A stretch of 35,249 nucleotides of DNA from contig JBOFCO010000164.1 of NCBI GenBank assembly GCA_051646105.1, forward strand, positions 1 through 35,249. The letters are read 5' to 3'. This DNA is from JBOFCO01 sp051646105. Its GTDB lineage: Bacteria; Pseudomonadota; Alphaproteobacteria; Rhodobacterales; Rhodobacteraceae. The position numbers and the translations under genes were made by a program. Shown here one piece after another: positions 15,880 through 24,300 of the stretch (positions within the stretch are counted from its first letter, which is position 1; the number at the start of each line of letters is the position of its first letter). The notes beneath the pieces were generated by a model. That model was not told the DNA's origin. It was given only the letters and a program-made list of their open reading frames with translations, and ran no database searches.

Positions 15880-17593
15880 GCCGTTCGGCCTTGGCCCCCG
15901 GATGCGTGACCGCGCCATGACGCGCGCCGCCAACAAGCTTCGCATATTTCCACAGTGCACCGGTGGCGTACTGCGTTTCGCGCGGGCCCTTCCATTCGGC
16001 CTTGCGCTTCGCCAGTTCCTCGTCCGACAGCGCCACGGAAAGCTCTCCGGTCAGCGCATTCAGCGTGATCATGTCGCCGTTTTTCAGCAGGGCAATCGGC
16101 CCGCCATGCGCCGCTTCCGGGCCGACATGGCCGACACAGAACCCGCGTGTGGCACCCGAGAAGCGGCCATCGGTGATCAGCGCCACCTTCTTGCCCATGC
16201 CCTGACCGGACAGGGCGGCGGTCGTGGCCAGCATCTCGCGCATGCCCGGCCCGCCAGCGGGACCTTCGTTGCGGATGACGATGACCTCGCCTTCCTTGTA
16301 GGTGCGGGCCTTCACCGCCTCGAACGCCTCTTCCTCGCATTCAAAGACCCGCGCCGGGCCGCTGAACACCTGCTCGGCTTCCGTCATCCCGGCCACCTTT
16401 ACGATGGCGCCTTCGGGGGCAAGATTGCCCTTCAACCCGACAACACCGCCGGTTTTGGTCAGCGGCTTGTCCACGGGATAGATCACGCGGCCGTCGGCCT
16501 CCCCGGTGATTTCTTCCAGGCTTTCGCCCAGCGTCTTGCCCGAAGCGGTGATGCAATCCAGATGCAGCAGGCCGGCGCGGGCCAGTTCCTTCATCACCAC
16601 CGGCACACCGCCGACCTCATACAGGTCTTTCGCCACATATTTCCCGCCGGGACGCAGATCGACGAAATAGGGCGTGTCACGCATGATGTCGGCCACATCG
16701 AACAGGTCGAAATCGATCCCCGCCTCGTGTGCGAGCGCCGGAAGGTGCAATGCGCCGTTGGTAGAGCCGCCGGTGCAGGCCACGACACGCGCGGCGTTTT
16801 CCAGCGCCTTGCGGGTCACGATGTCGCGCGCGCGGATGTTCTTTTCGATCAGCGTCATCACCGCCACGCCCGACGCTTCGCCATACTGGTCGCGGGATTC
16901 ATAGGGCGCCGGCGCACCGGAAGAATTGAGCAGCGCCAGACCGATGGCTTCCGAGACACAGGCCATGGTGTTGGCGGTATATTGCGCGCCGCAGGCGCCG
17001 GACGACGGGCAGGCGACCCGTTCCATGATCGCCAGTTCGGCTTCCGACAGGTTGCCAGCCTGATTCTTGCCCACGGCTTCGAACATGTCCTGCACGGTGA
17101 TGTCCTGACCCTTGTAGCGGCCCGGCAGGATCGACCCGCCATAGATGAACACCGAAGGCACGTTCAGGCGGACCATGGCCATCATCATGCCCGGCAACGA
17201 CTTGTCGCACCCGGCCAACCCGACCAGCGCGTCATAGCAATGGCCGCGCATGGTCAGTTCCACCGTATCGGCAATGGCATCGCGGCTGGCCAGCGAAGAC
17301 CGCATCCCCTCGTGTCCCATCGCAATCCCGTCGGTCACGGTAATGGTGGTGAACTCGCGCGGGGTGCCGCCGCCTTTCTTCACGCCATGCTTCACGATCT
17401 GCGCCTGACGGTTCAGCGCAATGTTGCAGGGCGCGGCTTCGTTCCAGCAGGTGGCAACACCGACCCAAGGCTGGTGGATTTCTTCCTCGGTGATGCCCAT
17501 GGCATAGAAATAGCTGCGGTGCGGCGCGCGCGCGGGGCCTTCGGTCACGTGACGGCTGGGCAGTTTGTCCTTGTTGAAACGCGCGTTCTGCAT
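15860..17593 (-). CDS. ilvD: Dihydroxy-acid dehydratase
   Basis: A 577-residue protein matching IlvD. It dehydrates 2,3-dihydroxy-isovalerate and 2,3-dihydroxy-3-methylvalerate to the 2-keto acids in valine, isoleucine and pantothenate synthesis. Probable iron-sulfur ligands are Cys56 (CWNEAAPCN), Cys129 (GCDKSLPG) and Cys201 (CPSSGACGAQYTANTM); Asp130-Lys131 supplies the magnesium-binding, carbamylated lysine. The C-terminal signature is LITDGRFSGATRGFCVGHVGPEA. The start is ATG 17593, with a good ribosome site (GGAGGA eight bases upstream); the upstream open frame is not family-like. The gene is divergent from a CPBP-family protease gene across 138 bases and overlaps a lipoprotein gene at its end. 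Confidence 0.96.
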   Translation of the reverse strand: MQNARFNKDKLPSRHVTEGPARAPHRSYFYAMGITEEEIHQPWVGVATCWNEAAPCNIALNRQAQIVKHGVKKGGGTPREFTTITVTDGIAMGHEGMRSSLASRDAIADTVELTMRGHCYDALVGLAGCDKSLPGMMMAMVRLNVPSVFIYGGSILPGRYKGQDITVQDMFEAVGKNQAGNLSEAELAIMERVACPSSGACGAQYTANTMACVSEAIGLALLNSSGAPAPYESRDQYGEASGVAVMTLIEKNIRARDIVTRKALENAARVVACTGGSTNGALHLPALAHEAGIDFDLFDVADIMRDTPYFVDLRPGGKYVAKDLYEVGGVPVVMKELARAGLLHLDCITASGKTLGESLEEITGEADGRVIYPVDKPLTKTGGVVGLKGNLAPEGAIVKVAGMTEAEQVFSGPARVFECEEEAFEAVKARTYKEGEVIVIRNEGPAGGPGMREMLATTAALSGQGMGKKVALITDGRFSGATRGFCVGHVGPEAAHGGPIALLKNGDMITLNALTGELSVALSDEELAKRKAEWKGPRETQYATGALWKYAKLVGGARHGAVTHPGAKAERHVYMDQ

Positions 17594-17731
17594 GGCTGGT
17601 CCTCCGGAGAAGCAGTAAAGACGGCTGGCACTGGAATAGACGCCGCAGACGGGCGATACAAGCGGAGCAATGGGCGCAAGCCTTTGCCAGATGGTTGCTG
17701 CCGCCCGCGCGAATAGTTCCCTGAGGTAACG

Positions 17732-18607
17732 ATGAAGCCGTATCCCCGCCATGAGGATTTTGTCGCACCGGCGCGGCCTACGGCGCAGATATGGCGGTTG
17801 TTGGCGGGGATCGTCCTGATCCTGATCCTTTATGGGGTCCTGCTGCGGCTGTATCTGGATATTGCGCTGCCGTCTTCAGGCGACGTTTCTGCCGATGATC
17901 TTGTCAGCGGCGTCAGACCGCAGGCAGCAGCGCTGCTGTTGGCCAGTTTCTTCACGCTTGCGCTGGCCGTTGTGCTGACAGCGCTGGCCCTGCATGGGCG
18001 CGGGTTTCGAAGCCTGATCGGGCCACCGGGGCAGGCGCTGCGGGACGGGTTGCGCGTCCTGATACCAACCCTCGCGCTTGGCGGGCTGCTGCTTCCACTG
18101 TCGCTTGCGGCAGAGGGTGTGGCGCCGGGGTTGCCGCTTGACCGCTGGCTGCTGTGGCTGCCCGCAGCACTGCCGTTGTTGCTGATTCAGGTCACGGCTG
18201 AAGAGCTGGCCTTTCGCGGCTATCTGCAACAGCAGCTTGCCGCCCGTTTCGCAAACCCGATGGTGTTTCTGCTTGTCCCTTCGATGCTGTTTGCCGCCGG
18301 TCACTACCTGCCGGAAGAATTCGGCAGCAATGCCCTGCCGGTTGTCCTTTGGTCCGGCCTGTTCGGCGTTCTGGCGGCGGACCTGACCGCACGCACCGGG
18401 TCGCTGGGTGCGGCAATCGGCTTTCATCTGGCGAACAACATCTTTGCGATCCTCATCCTGTCTCTGGCAGGCGATCTGGACGGCCTGTCGCTCTGGCGAC
18501 TTGAACTTGACCTCACCGACAGCGCCAGGATGCAGCCCCTGCTGCTGATCGATCTGGCGCTGATGCTGGTCAACTGGCTGCTGGCGCGGGTGATGCTGCG
18601 GGTCTGA
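17732..18607 (+). CDS. CPBP-family intramembrane metalloprotease
   Basis: A 291-residue, strongly hydrophobic protein with about eight membrane segments. It carries the three signatures of the CAAX-protease and bacteriocin-processing family: Glu157-Glu158-x3-Arg162 (EELAFRG), the FAAGH motif with His191, and His232 with Asn236 (FHLANN). Members are glutamate-type membrane proteases whose bacterial substrates are mostly unknown; some act in bacteriocin immunity. No bacteriocin gene is visible nearby, so a general membrane role is more likely. GAGG lies six bases before the ATG. It is divergent from ilvD and precedes accD by 93 bases on the same strand. Confidence 0.88.
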   Translation: MKPYPRHEDFVAPARPTAQIWRLLAGIVLILILYGVLLRLYLDIALPSSGDVSADDLVSGVRPQAAALLLASFFTLALAVVLTALALHGRGFRSLIGPPGQALRDGLRVLIPTLALGGLLLPLSLAAEGVAPGLPLDRWLLWLPAALPLLLIQVTAEELAFRGYLQQQLAARFANPMVFLLVPSMLFAAGHYLPEEFGSNALPVVLWSGLFGVLAADLTARTGSLGAAIGFHLANNIFAILILSLAGDLDGLSLWRLELDLTDSARMQPLLLIDLALMLVNWLLARVMLRV

Positions 18608-18700
18608 CCGGCTTTGCATTCCCCCTACCCGCGTGATTGCATTTCCGCGCCCCCCGGCTTATTTCCTGCGCAACGCAGATGACCGGAGGGCGCGTTTGCC

Positions 18701-19624
18701 ATGAACTGGATCTCGAACTACGTCCGTCCGAAGATCAATTCGCTGTTTTCGCGCCGCGAGGTGCCGGAGAACCTGTGGACCAAATGCCCCGAATGCGGAA
18801 CAATGCTGTTCCACCGGGAACTGGCGGAAAACCTGAACGTCTGCACATCCTGCAACCATCACATGGCGATCACGCCGCGTGACCGTTTTGCGCATCTGTT
18901 CGACGGCGGCATCTTTACCGAAATCAAGGTGCCGGAACCGATTGCCGATCCGCTGCACTTCCGTGACCAGAAGAAATATCCCGACCGGATGAAAGCCGCA
19001 CAGAAGGCCAGCGGCGAAAAGGATGCCATGCTTGCGGCAGAGGGAGAGATCGGACGCACGCCCGTTGTGGCCGTCGCGCAGGATTTTTCCTTCATGGGCG
19101 GATCGATGGGCATGTATGTGGGCAATGCCATCATCGCCGCCGCCGAACGTGCGGTGAAACTGAAGCGCCCCCTGATCCTGTTTTCCGCAGCCGGCGGCGC
19201 ACGGATGCAGGAAGGCATCCTTTCACTGATGCAGATGCCGCGATCGACCGTGGCCGTGCAGATGCTGAAGGAAGCAAACCTGCCCTATATCGTGGTGCTG
19301 ACCCATCCTACGACGGGCGGCGTCACCGCCAGCTATGCGATGCTGGGCGATGTTCAGATTGCCGAACCCAACGCGCTGATCTGCTTTGCCGGGCCCCGCG
19401 TGATCGAACAGACGATCCGGGAGAAGCTGCCGGAAGGTTTCCAGCGCGCCGAATATCTGCTGGATCACGGGATGCTTGACCGGGTGACGCATCGCAAGGA
19501 TCTGCGGGACGAGCTTGTCACCATCATCAGGATGATGACCGGCCAGACCCCGGCGATAAAGGGTGACCTGCCCGCGCCCAAACCCGAAGCGACCGCCCCC
19601 GTCAGCGGAGAAACCCCGGCGTGA
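18701..19624 (+). CDS. accD: Acetyl-CoA carboxylase carboxyltransferase subunit beta
   Basis: A 307-residue protein equivalent to AccD, the beta half of the carboxyltransferase that moves the carboxyl group from biotin to acetyl-CoA, the first step of fatty acid synthesis. The N-terminal zinc finger is intact (Cys29, Cys32, Cys48, Cys51), only two positions offset from E. coli. The crotonase-like core includes MGGSMGMYVG, FSAAGGARMQEG and HPTTGGVTASYAMLGD. A ribosome site GGAGGG (18685-18690) lies ten bases before ATG. The last four bases are shared with the folC start (GTGA), so the two genes are coupled. The accD-folC pair is common in alphaproteobacteria. Confidence 0.97.
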   Translation: MNWISNYVRPKINSLFSRREVPENLWTKCPECGTMLFHRELAENLNVCTSCNHHMAITPRDRFAHLFDGGIFTEIKVPEPIADPLHFRDQKKYPDRMKAAQKASGEKDAMLAAEGEIGRTPVVAVAQDFSFMGGSMGMYVGNAIIAAAERAVKLKRPLILFSAAGGARMQEGILSLMQMPRSTVAVQMLKEANLPYIVVLTHPTTGGVTASYAMLGDVQIAEPNALICFAGPRVIEQTIREKLPEGFQRAEYLLDHGMLDRVTHRKDLRDELVTIIRMMTGQTPAIKGDLPAPKPEATAPVSGETPA

Positions 19625-20895
19625 CCTCCCCGACCAGCGATGTCATCATGCAGCGCCTGATGGGCCTGCATCCGAAAATGATCGACCTGACGCTTGACCG
19701 GGTAGAGCGTCTGCTGGCGCTGCTTGGCCATCCCGAACATGCGGTGCCGCCGGTGATCCATGTGGCCGGGACCAATGGCAAGGGATCCACGCAGGCGATG
19801 ATCCGCGCCGGGCTGGAAGCCGATGGGGCCAAAGTTCACGCCTATACCTCCCCCCATCTTGCGCGGTTCCACGAACGCATCCGGCTGGCGGGGGAGCTGA
19901 TCCCCGAGCCGATGCTGGCGGCGCTGCTGGAAGAATGCGAAACGGTAAACGGTGGCGCGGGCATCACCTTTTTCGAGATCACCACCTGCGCGGCCTTTCT
20001 GGCCTTTGCCCGCACCCCCGCCGACTGGCTGCTGCTGGAGGTAGGCTTGGGCGGGCGGCTGGACGCAACGAATGTGATCGACAGGCCGAAGCTGTCGGTC
20101 ATCACGCCGATTTCGTTCGACCATGAGCAGTATCTGGGCACCACCATCCCCGAGATCGCCTTTGAAAAGGCCGGGATCATCAAGCGCGGCGTGCCTTGCG
20201 TAGTCGGCCCGCAACTGCCCGAGGCACTGGAGGTGATCGAGCGGCAGGCGGCAAGGCTGGGCGCGCCGTTGCTTGTCCATGGCCAGCACTGGCATGTGCA
20301 GTCCGAGCGCGGACGACTGGTGTATCAGGATGAAAACGGCCTGCTCGATCTGCCCATGCCCAATCTGCGCGGGCCGCACCAGATCCAGAATGCCGGGGCG
20401 GCGCTGGCGGCACTGCGTGCATTGGGTGTGGACGGGTCAGGGTGTGAGGCGGCGGTAACTCGCGCCTTCTGGCCTGCACGGATGCAGCGCCTGCGGCATG
20501 GCCCGCTTGTCGATGCCGCAAGGGGGGCCGAGCTGTGGCTGGACGGTGGACATAACCCCGCAGGCGGCGAGGCGGTCGCTGCGACGCTGGCCGAGATGCC
20601 AAACGTGCCGACGCATCTGATTGTCGGCATGCTGAACACCAAGGACATTGCCGGCTATTTGCGCCCGCTGGCCACCCATGCCGCCAGCCTCACCGCCGTA
20701 TCGATCCCCGAGACGGAGGCCACACTGCCCGCTGCTGCCACAGCGGAAGCAGCGAAGGGCGTCGGAATGAAGGCCAGCGAAGCCGACAGCGTGATGGAGG
20801 CCGTCCGGAAAATCGTTGCCGAAGAACCGGGTGCCCGTATCCTGATCTGCGGCTCACTTTACCTTGCGGGTCACGTACTGCGTGAAAACGGATGA
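19621..20895 (+). CDS. folC: Folylpolyglutamate synthase / dihydrofolate synthase
   Basis: A 424-residue Mur-ligase-type enzyme that adds glutamate to dihydropteroate and to folates. The ATP loop is GTNGKGST (residues 50-57). Further family marks are YTSPHLARFHERI, LLEVGLGGRLDATNV, ISFDHEQYLG, and LDGGHNPAGG in the C-terminal domain. The start is GTG at 19621, overlapping the accD stop; this gives the expected N-terminus (IMQRLMGLHPKMIDLTLDRVERLL). Its own stop overlaps the ATG of the following secreted protein gene (ATGA at 20892-20895), making accD, folC and that gene a probable operon. Confidence 0.96.
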   Translation: MTSPTSDVIMQRLMGLHPKMIDLTLDRVERLLALLGHPEHAVPPVIHVAGTNGKGSTQAMIRAGLEADGAKVHAYTSPHLARFHERIRLAGELIPEPMLAALLEECETVNGGAGITFFEITTCAAFLAFARTPADWLLLEVGLGGRLDATNVIDRPKLSVITPISFDHEQYLGTTIPEIAFEKAGIIKRGVPCVVGPQLPEALEVIERQAARLGAPLLVHGQHWHVQSERGRLVYQDENGLLDLPMPNLRGPHQIQNAGAALAALRALGVDGSGCEAAVTRAFWPARMQRLRHGPLVDAARGAELWLDGGHNPAGGEAVAATLAEMPNVPTHLIVGMLNTKDIAGYLRPLATHAASLTAVSIPETEATLPAAATAEAAKGVGMKASEADSVMEAVRKIVAEEPGARILICGSLYLAGHVLRENG

Positions 20896-21422
20896 TCCGC
20901 GCGGCCACGATAGCCCTTTGCCTATGTCCCGGCATGGCCGGGGCTGTCGATGTGGAATTCTGCTGGATCGGCGATCAGGGCTATGCCTTTGCAGGCCGGA
21001 TGAGCTATCCCGACGCATTGGCGGCTGCGGAAAGGGTCACGGAAAAGGATGTGACGGCGTTTGAAATCCAGGGCTATCACAACGGTACGCCCGTCGGTCT
21101 CTGGTCGCTGGACATGCTGACGCCGGAAACATCGTGGATCGTGAACTTCGACCCCCGCTCGCTGCAATTTGCGGTGGGTGGCCTGCCCTATGAAACGCAG
21201 GGACAGGCGTGGAATGCGAATGGCGCGGTCAATGACTGTGGCACCCCCGGTTTCGGTTTCAACCTGGGCGGCAACGAACAGGATGTCTGCATCGATGGCC
21301 GCTATTATCCGGAAAGTGGCATTGATCGCTTTACCCCGCTGGCGGCCTATCCGGCAGGAACCGGCCCTGACTGCACTTTGCAGGAGATGATTTCACTGCT
21401 GGGATTGCCTCGGCGGCTTTAA
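20892..21422 (+). CDS. Secreted protein of unknown function
   Basis: A 176-residue protein with a short signal peptide (MIRAATIALCLCPGMAGA, cleavage before VDVEF). The mature part is rich in aromatic residues and glycine and holds several cysteines (about residues 24, 115, 132 and 160) that could form disulfides in the periplasm. The region from GYAFAGRMSYPDAL to SWIVNFDPRSLQF looks like a beta-sandwich or lectin-like exported domain, but I recognise no family with confidence. It starts inside the folC stop codon, so it is translated with folC although nothing links the two functions. It is followed by a 111-base gap. Confidence 0.75.
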   Translation: MIRAATIALCLCPGMAGAVDVEFCWIGDQGYAFAGRMSYPDALAAAERVTEKDVTAFEIQGYHNGTPVGLWSLDMLTPETSWIVNFDPRSLQFAVGGLPYETQGQAWNANGAVNDCGTPGFGFNLGGNEQDVCIDGRYYPESGIDRFTPLAAYPAGTGPDCTLQEMISLLGLPRRL

Positions 21423-21533
21423 GCGCGAATAGGCCCGCCTTGAACAAGACCTGTGCGCGCATATAGCTTTTCCACGGCAGACCCCTGCCCTATCTCTGCG
21501 TCAACGCACATATCCGTGCAATGGAGTTAGACC

Positions 21534-22571
21534 ATGACACAGACGCTTGAATTCGGTCTCGATACCTTTGGCGATGTGACCCACAAGAACGGCACAGCCC
21601 TGTCCCATGCACAGGTGTTGCGCGATGTGGTGGCAGAGGGCGTACTGGCCGATCAGGTCGGCGTCGATTTCATCGGCATCGGTGAACATCACCGCGACGA
21701 TTTCGCCGTGTCGGCCCCCGAAATGGTGATGGCAGCGATTGCTGCCAAAACCGAACGCATCCGCGTGGGCTCTGCCGTCACCGTACTGTCATCTGACGAC
21801 CCGATCCGTCTGTTCCAGCGGCTTTCGACGCTTGATGCACTGTCGGACGGACGGGCAGAGCTTATCCTTGGCCGGGGGTCTTTCACCGAAAGCTTTCCGC
21901 TGTTCGGCTTCGACCTGCGTGACTATGAGACGCTGTTCGAGGAAAAGCTGGACCTGTTCGTGAAGCTGATCCGCGAGGATCGGGTGACCTGGTCGGGCAG
22001 CCACCGCCCGGCAATGAAAGGGCAGCGGGTTTTCCCAACGCCCGAGCGCCCGCTGCGCGCATGGATCGGTGTGGGGGGCAGCCCGGAATCGGTGATCCGC
22101 GCGGTCAACCATGACCTGCCGATGATGCTGGCGATCATCGGCGGCAACCCGGCGCGGTTCCGGCCCTATGTCGATCTTTACCGCGATGCTTTCGGGCAGA
22201 TCGGCAAGCCGGTTCAACCGATTGGCGTGCATTCGCCCGGCCATATCGCCGAAACGGACGAGGCAGCACGCGAAAGCTTCTTCCCCGGATACAAGGCGAT
22301 GCACGACCGGATCGGCGGCGAACGTGGCTGGCCAAAGCTGACAAAGGACGATTTCGAGCGCGAGATCTCGCATGGCTCCCTTTATGTCGGCTCGCCCGAA
22401 ACCGTGGCCCGCAAGATCGCTTCGACAGTCAGCACGCTGGGCCTGTCACGGTTCCAGTTCAAATACAGCGGCGGCCCGGTTCCGCACGACGCCCTGATGC
22501 GCACGATCGAGTTGTACGGAACCAGGGTGATCCCGCTGGTGCGCGACATGCTGACGGCAAAGGCTGCCTGA
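21534..22571 (+). CDS. LLM-class flavin-dependent oxidoreductase
   Basis: A 345-residue protein of the bacterial luciferase-like monooxygenase superfamily, a TIM barrel using reduced FMN. Landmarks are GVDFIGIGEHHRDDFAVSAP, RIRVGSAVTVLSSDDPIRLFQ, LDALSDGRAELILGRGSF and VGSPETVARKI. This type normally oxidises a small organic substrate with oxygen; the substrate cannot be read from sequence or neighbours. A GGAG ribosome site lies shortly before ATG 21534. The upstream gap includes a small inverted repeat (TGCGT-CA-ACGCA, 21497-21508) of unknown meaning. It converges on an inositol-monophosphatase-family gene, and both ends share a strong hairpin. Confidence 0.88.
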   Translation: MTQTLEFGLDTFGDVTHKNGTALSHAQVLRDVVAEGVLADQVGVDFIGIGEHHRDDFAVSAPEMVMAAIAAKTERIRVGSAVTVLSSDDPIRLFQRLSTLDALSDGRAELILGRGSFTESFPLFGFDLRDYETLFEEKLDLFVKLIREDRVTWSGSHRPAMKGQRVFPTPERPLRAWIGVGGSPESVIRAVNHDLPMMLAIIGGNPARFRPYVDLYRDAFGQIGKPVQPIGVHSPGHIAETDEAARESFFPGYKAMHDRIGGERGWPKLTKDDFEREISHGSLYVGSPETVARKIASTVSTLGLSRFQFKYSGGPVPHDALMRTIELYGTRVIPLVRDMLTAKAA

Positions 22572-22577
22572 AACCCG

Positions 22578-22607
22578 GCGATCCTGCGGCTAACCCCGCA
22601 GGATCGC
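22578..22607. terminator. 12-bp perfect hairpin between convergent genes
   Basis: Bases 22578-22589 and 22596-22607 are perfect inverted repeats (GCGATCCTGCGG arm) with a six-base loop. The hairpin includes the stop codon and last codons of the leftward gene and follows the rightward gene's stop by seven bases. It probably works as a two-way transcription barrier, although neither side has a real T run. Confidence 0.55.
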
Positions 22608-23378
22608 ATCCAGTTCGGCATAGATCGCTGCATTCCCCGCCACGATGGGATTGCCCTTGTGCAATCCTTCACCGCTCAAAAAATCGTTGGTCTTCAGACC
22701 CGCCGCATGGCAAACGGCGATCCCGCCAAGGCAATCCCAGGAATTGATGTGGGCTTCGACATAGCCCAGCAACTGGCCAGAGGCGACATAGCAGAGCGCC
22801 AGCGCGCCCGAACCTTCGCGGAAATACATACCCCCCGCCCGGATGAAGCGTTCAAAGATCGGCAGGAACGCATCCGGGGCCACGCGCGGCGCATGGCCAA
22901 CACAGCACAGCCCGTCGCGGATCGTCTTGCCCGGATGCGGGGCCAGCGGCTTGCCGTTCAGCATGGCAGGAATACCCTGCCCGCCCGCGAACAGTTCGCC
23001 CCGCGCCGGGGCGTAGACCATGCCAAAGCGCAGTTCGCCGCCCTGCATATAGGCGATGGAAACGCACCAGGCCGACATGCCGCTGATGAAGGGCTGCGTA
23101 CCGTCGATGGGATCGACCACCCAGATGCCCTGATCGGCGGCATAATCCGTCATCCCGGTTTCCTCGCCCAGAAAGGCGTCCTGGGGAAAGCGTTCCTCCA
23201 GCGCACGACGGATCAGCAGTTCGGTGTTCACATCGGCCTCGCTGGCCATGTCCTGCAAGCCCTTCGACTGGATCGTCAGGCTGTCGCGCTGGCGGAAATA
23301 CCCCAGCGCCAGATCGCCCGCCGCCCGGATCAGGTCGAGCGCGAAGGCATAGCGCCCGCCAAAAGCATCGTCGGTCAT
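22590..23378 (-). CDS. Inositol monophosphatase family phosphatase
   Basis: A 262-residue metal-dependent phosphatase. The ligands are all present: Glu72-Glu73 (GEETG), Asp89 and Asp92 in DPIDGTQPF (usually DPIDGTTNF), and Asp215 in SWDCLGG. Members hydrolyse inositol phosphates, histidinol phosphate, fructose bisphosphate or adenosine 3-prime,5-prime-bisphosphate, and sequence alone does not settle which. The start is ATG 23378, only one base after the mak stop codon, with GGAAGGAA upstream inside mak. Close coupling to a fructokinase-like gene hints at sugar or sugar-phosphate turnover, but that is inference. The end of the gene forms one arm and loop of a strong hairpin. Confidence 0.9.
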   Translation of the reverse strand: MTDDAFGGRYAFALDLIRAAGDLALGYFRQRDSLTIQSKGLQDMASEADVNTELLIRRALEERFPQDAFLGEETGMTDYAADQGIWVVDPIDGTQPFISGMSAWCVSIAYMQGGELRFGMVYAPARGELFAGGQGIPAMLNGKPLAPHPGKTIRDGLCCVGHAPRVAPDAFLPIFERFIRAGGMYFREGSGALALCYVASGQLLGYVEAHINSWDCLGGIAVCHAAGLKTNDFLSGEGLHKGNPIVAGNAAIYAELDAILRG

Positions 23379-23379
23379 G

Positions 23380-24276
23380 TCATTCCTTCCAAAGCCACGC
23401 GGCACCCCGGACACCGCTGGCATCGCCATGCTTCGCCCGCAGGATCGGGGTGTGGAACACGGTTGAAAACACCCGTTTCGCCAGCGCCGGGGGCAGGTCG
23501 TCGTAAAGTTCATCGACATTCGACATGCCGCCGCCCATAACCAGCACATCGGGATCAAGACTGTTGACCACCATCGCCAGCCCACGTGCCACCCGGTCGA
23601 CGTAGCGTTCCCACAGCATCCCGCACAGCCGGTCGCCCGCACGCTTCTTTTCGATGATGGCCCGGGCTTTCAACGCCTCGCCGGTATGTCGCGCATAGTC
23701 AGCCTCGAAGGCCCGGCCGGAAACCCAGGTTTCCATGCAGCCATGCCGCCCGCAATAGCAGGGCTCGCCGGGGATTTCGGTCGTGTCGGGAAACGGCAGC
23801 GGGTTGTGGCCCCATTCGCCACCGGAATTGTTCGGGCCATGATGCGCCCGCCCGCCGACGGCAATGCCCGCCCCCGCGCCAGAGCCGAGGATGACGGCGA
23901 ACACCACGTTATACCCCGCGCCCGCGCCATCCACGGCCTCGGACGCGGCGAAACAATCCGCGTCATTCTCGACCCGGAAAGGGCGGTTCAGCACGCGGGC
24001 CAGATCGGCCTCTACCGGCTGGCCCAGAAGCCAGGTGGAACTCGCCCCCTTGCCCAGACGGCTGACCGGTTCCAGCGATCCGGGAATCCCGATGCCGATA
24101 CTGCCCTTCTGTCCTGTGTCGCGTTCCAGACGGGCGACCATATCCGCGACCATGCGCAGACAGGCAGGATAATCGCCGCGCGGCGTATCCTCGCGAAGGC
24201 GCAGCAGTTCGCGCCCGTCGGCTTCCATTGCGACACCTTCGATCTTGGTGCCACCCCAGTCGATGCCGATCAGCAT
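23380..24276 (-). CDS. mak: ROK-family sugar kinase, Mak (fructokinase) type
   Basis: A 298-residue ROK kinase with strong resemblance to E. coli Mak. The ATP-binding loop is DWGGTKIEG (6-14). The catalytic Asp105 lies in ENDADCFA, and the zinc site is His157 with Cys173, Cys175 and Cys180 (CYCGRHGC). The C-terminus DASGVRGAAWLW is nearly the same as in Mak. It phosphorylates a hexose, most probably fructose, at O6. ATG 24276 follows GGAAAGG. It is 24 bases downstream of zapE and one base upstream of the phosphatase gene, so the three are likely one transcript. Confidence 0.9.
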   Translation of the reverse strand: MLIGIDWGGTKIEGVAMEADGRELLRLREDTPRGDYPACLRMVADMVARLERDTGQKGSIGIGIPGSLEPVSRLGKGASSTWLLGQPVEADLARVLNRPFRVENDADCFAASEAVDGAGAGYNVVFAVILGSGAGAGIAVGGRAHHGPNNSGGEWGHNPLPFPDTTEIPGEPCYCGRHGCMETWVSGRAFEADYARHTGEALKARAIIEKKRAGDRLCGMLWERYVDRVARGLAMVVNSLDPDVLVMGGGMSNVDELYDDLPPALAKRVFSTVFHTPILRAKHGDASGVRGAAWLWKE

Positions 24277-24300
24277 GGCACAGCCTTTCCACCAGCCTGT

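Noticed and set aside
15434..17716. Rightward open frame of 760 codons opposite ilvD
   Set aside because: Antisense to the clear ilvD gene; histidine- and arginine-rich shadow without domains.
21497..21508. Small inverted repeat TGCGT-CA-ACGCA upstream of the LLM oxidoreductase
   Set aside because: Too short to call an operator by itself, and no regulator gene is adjacent.
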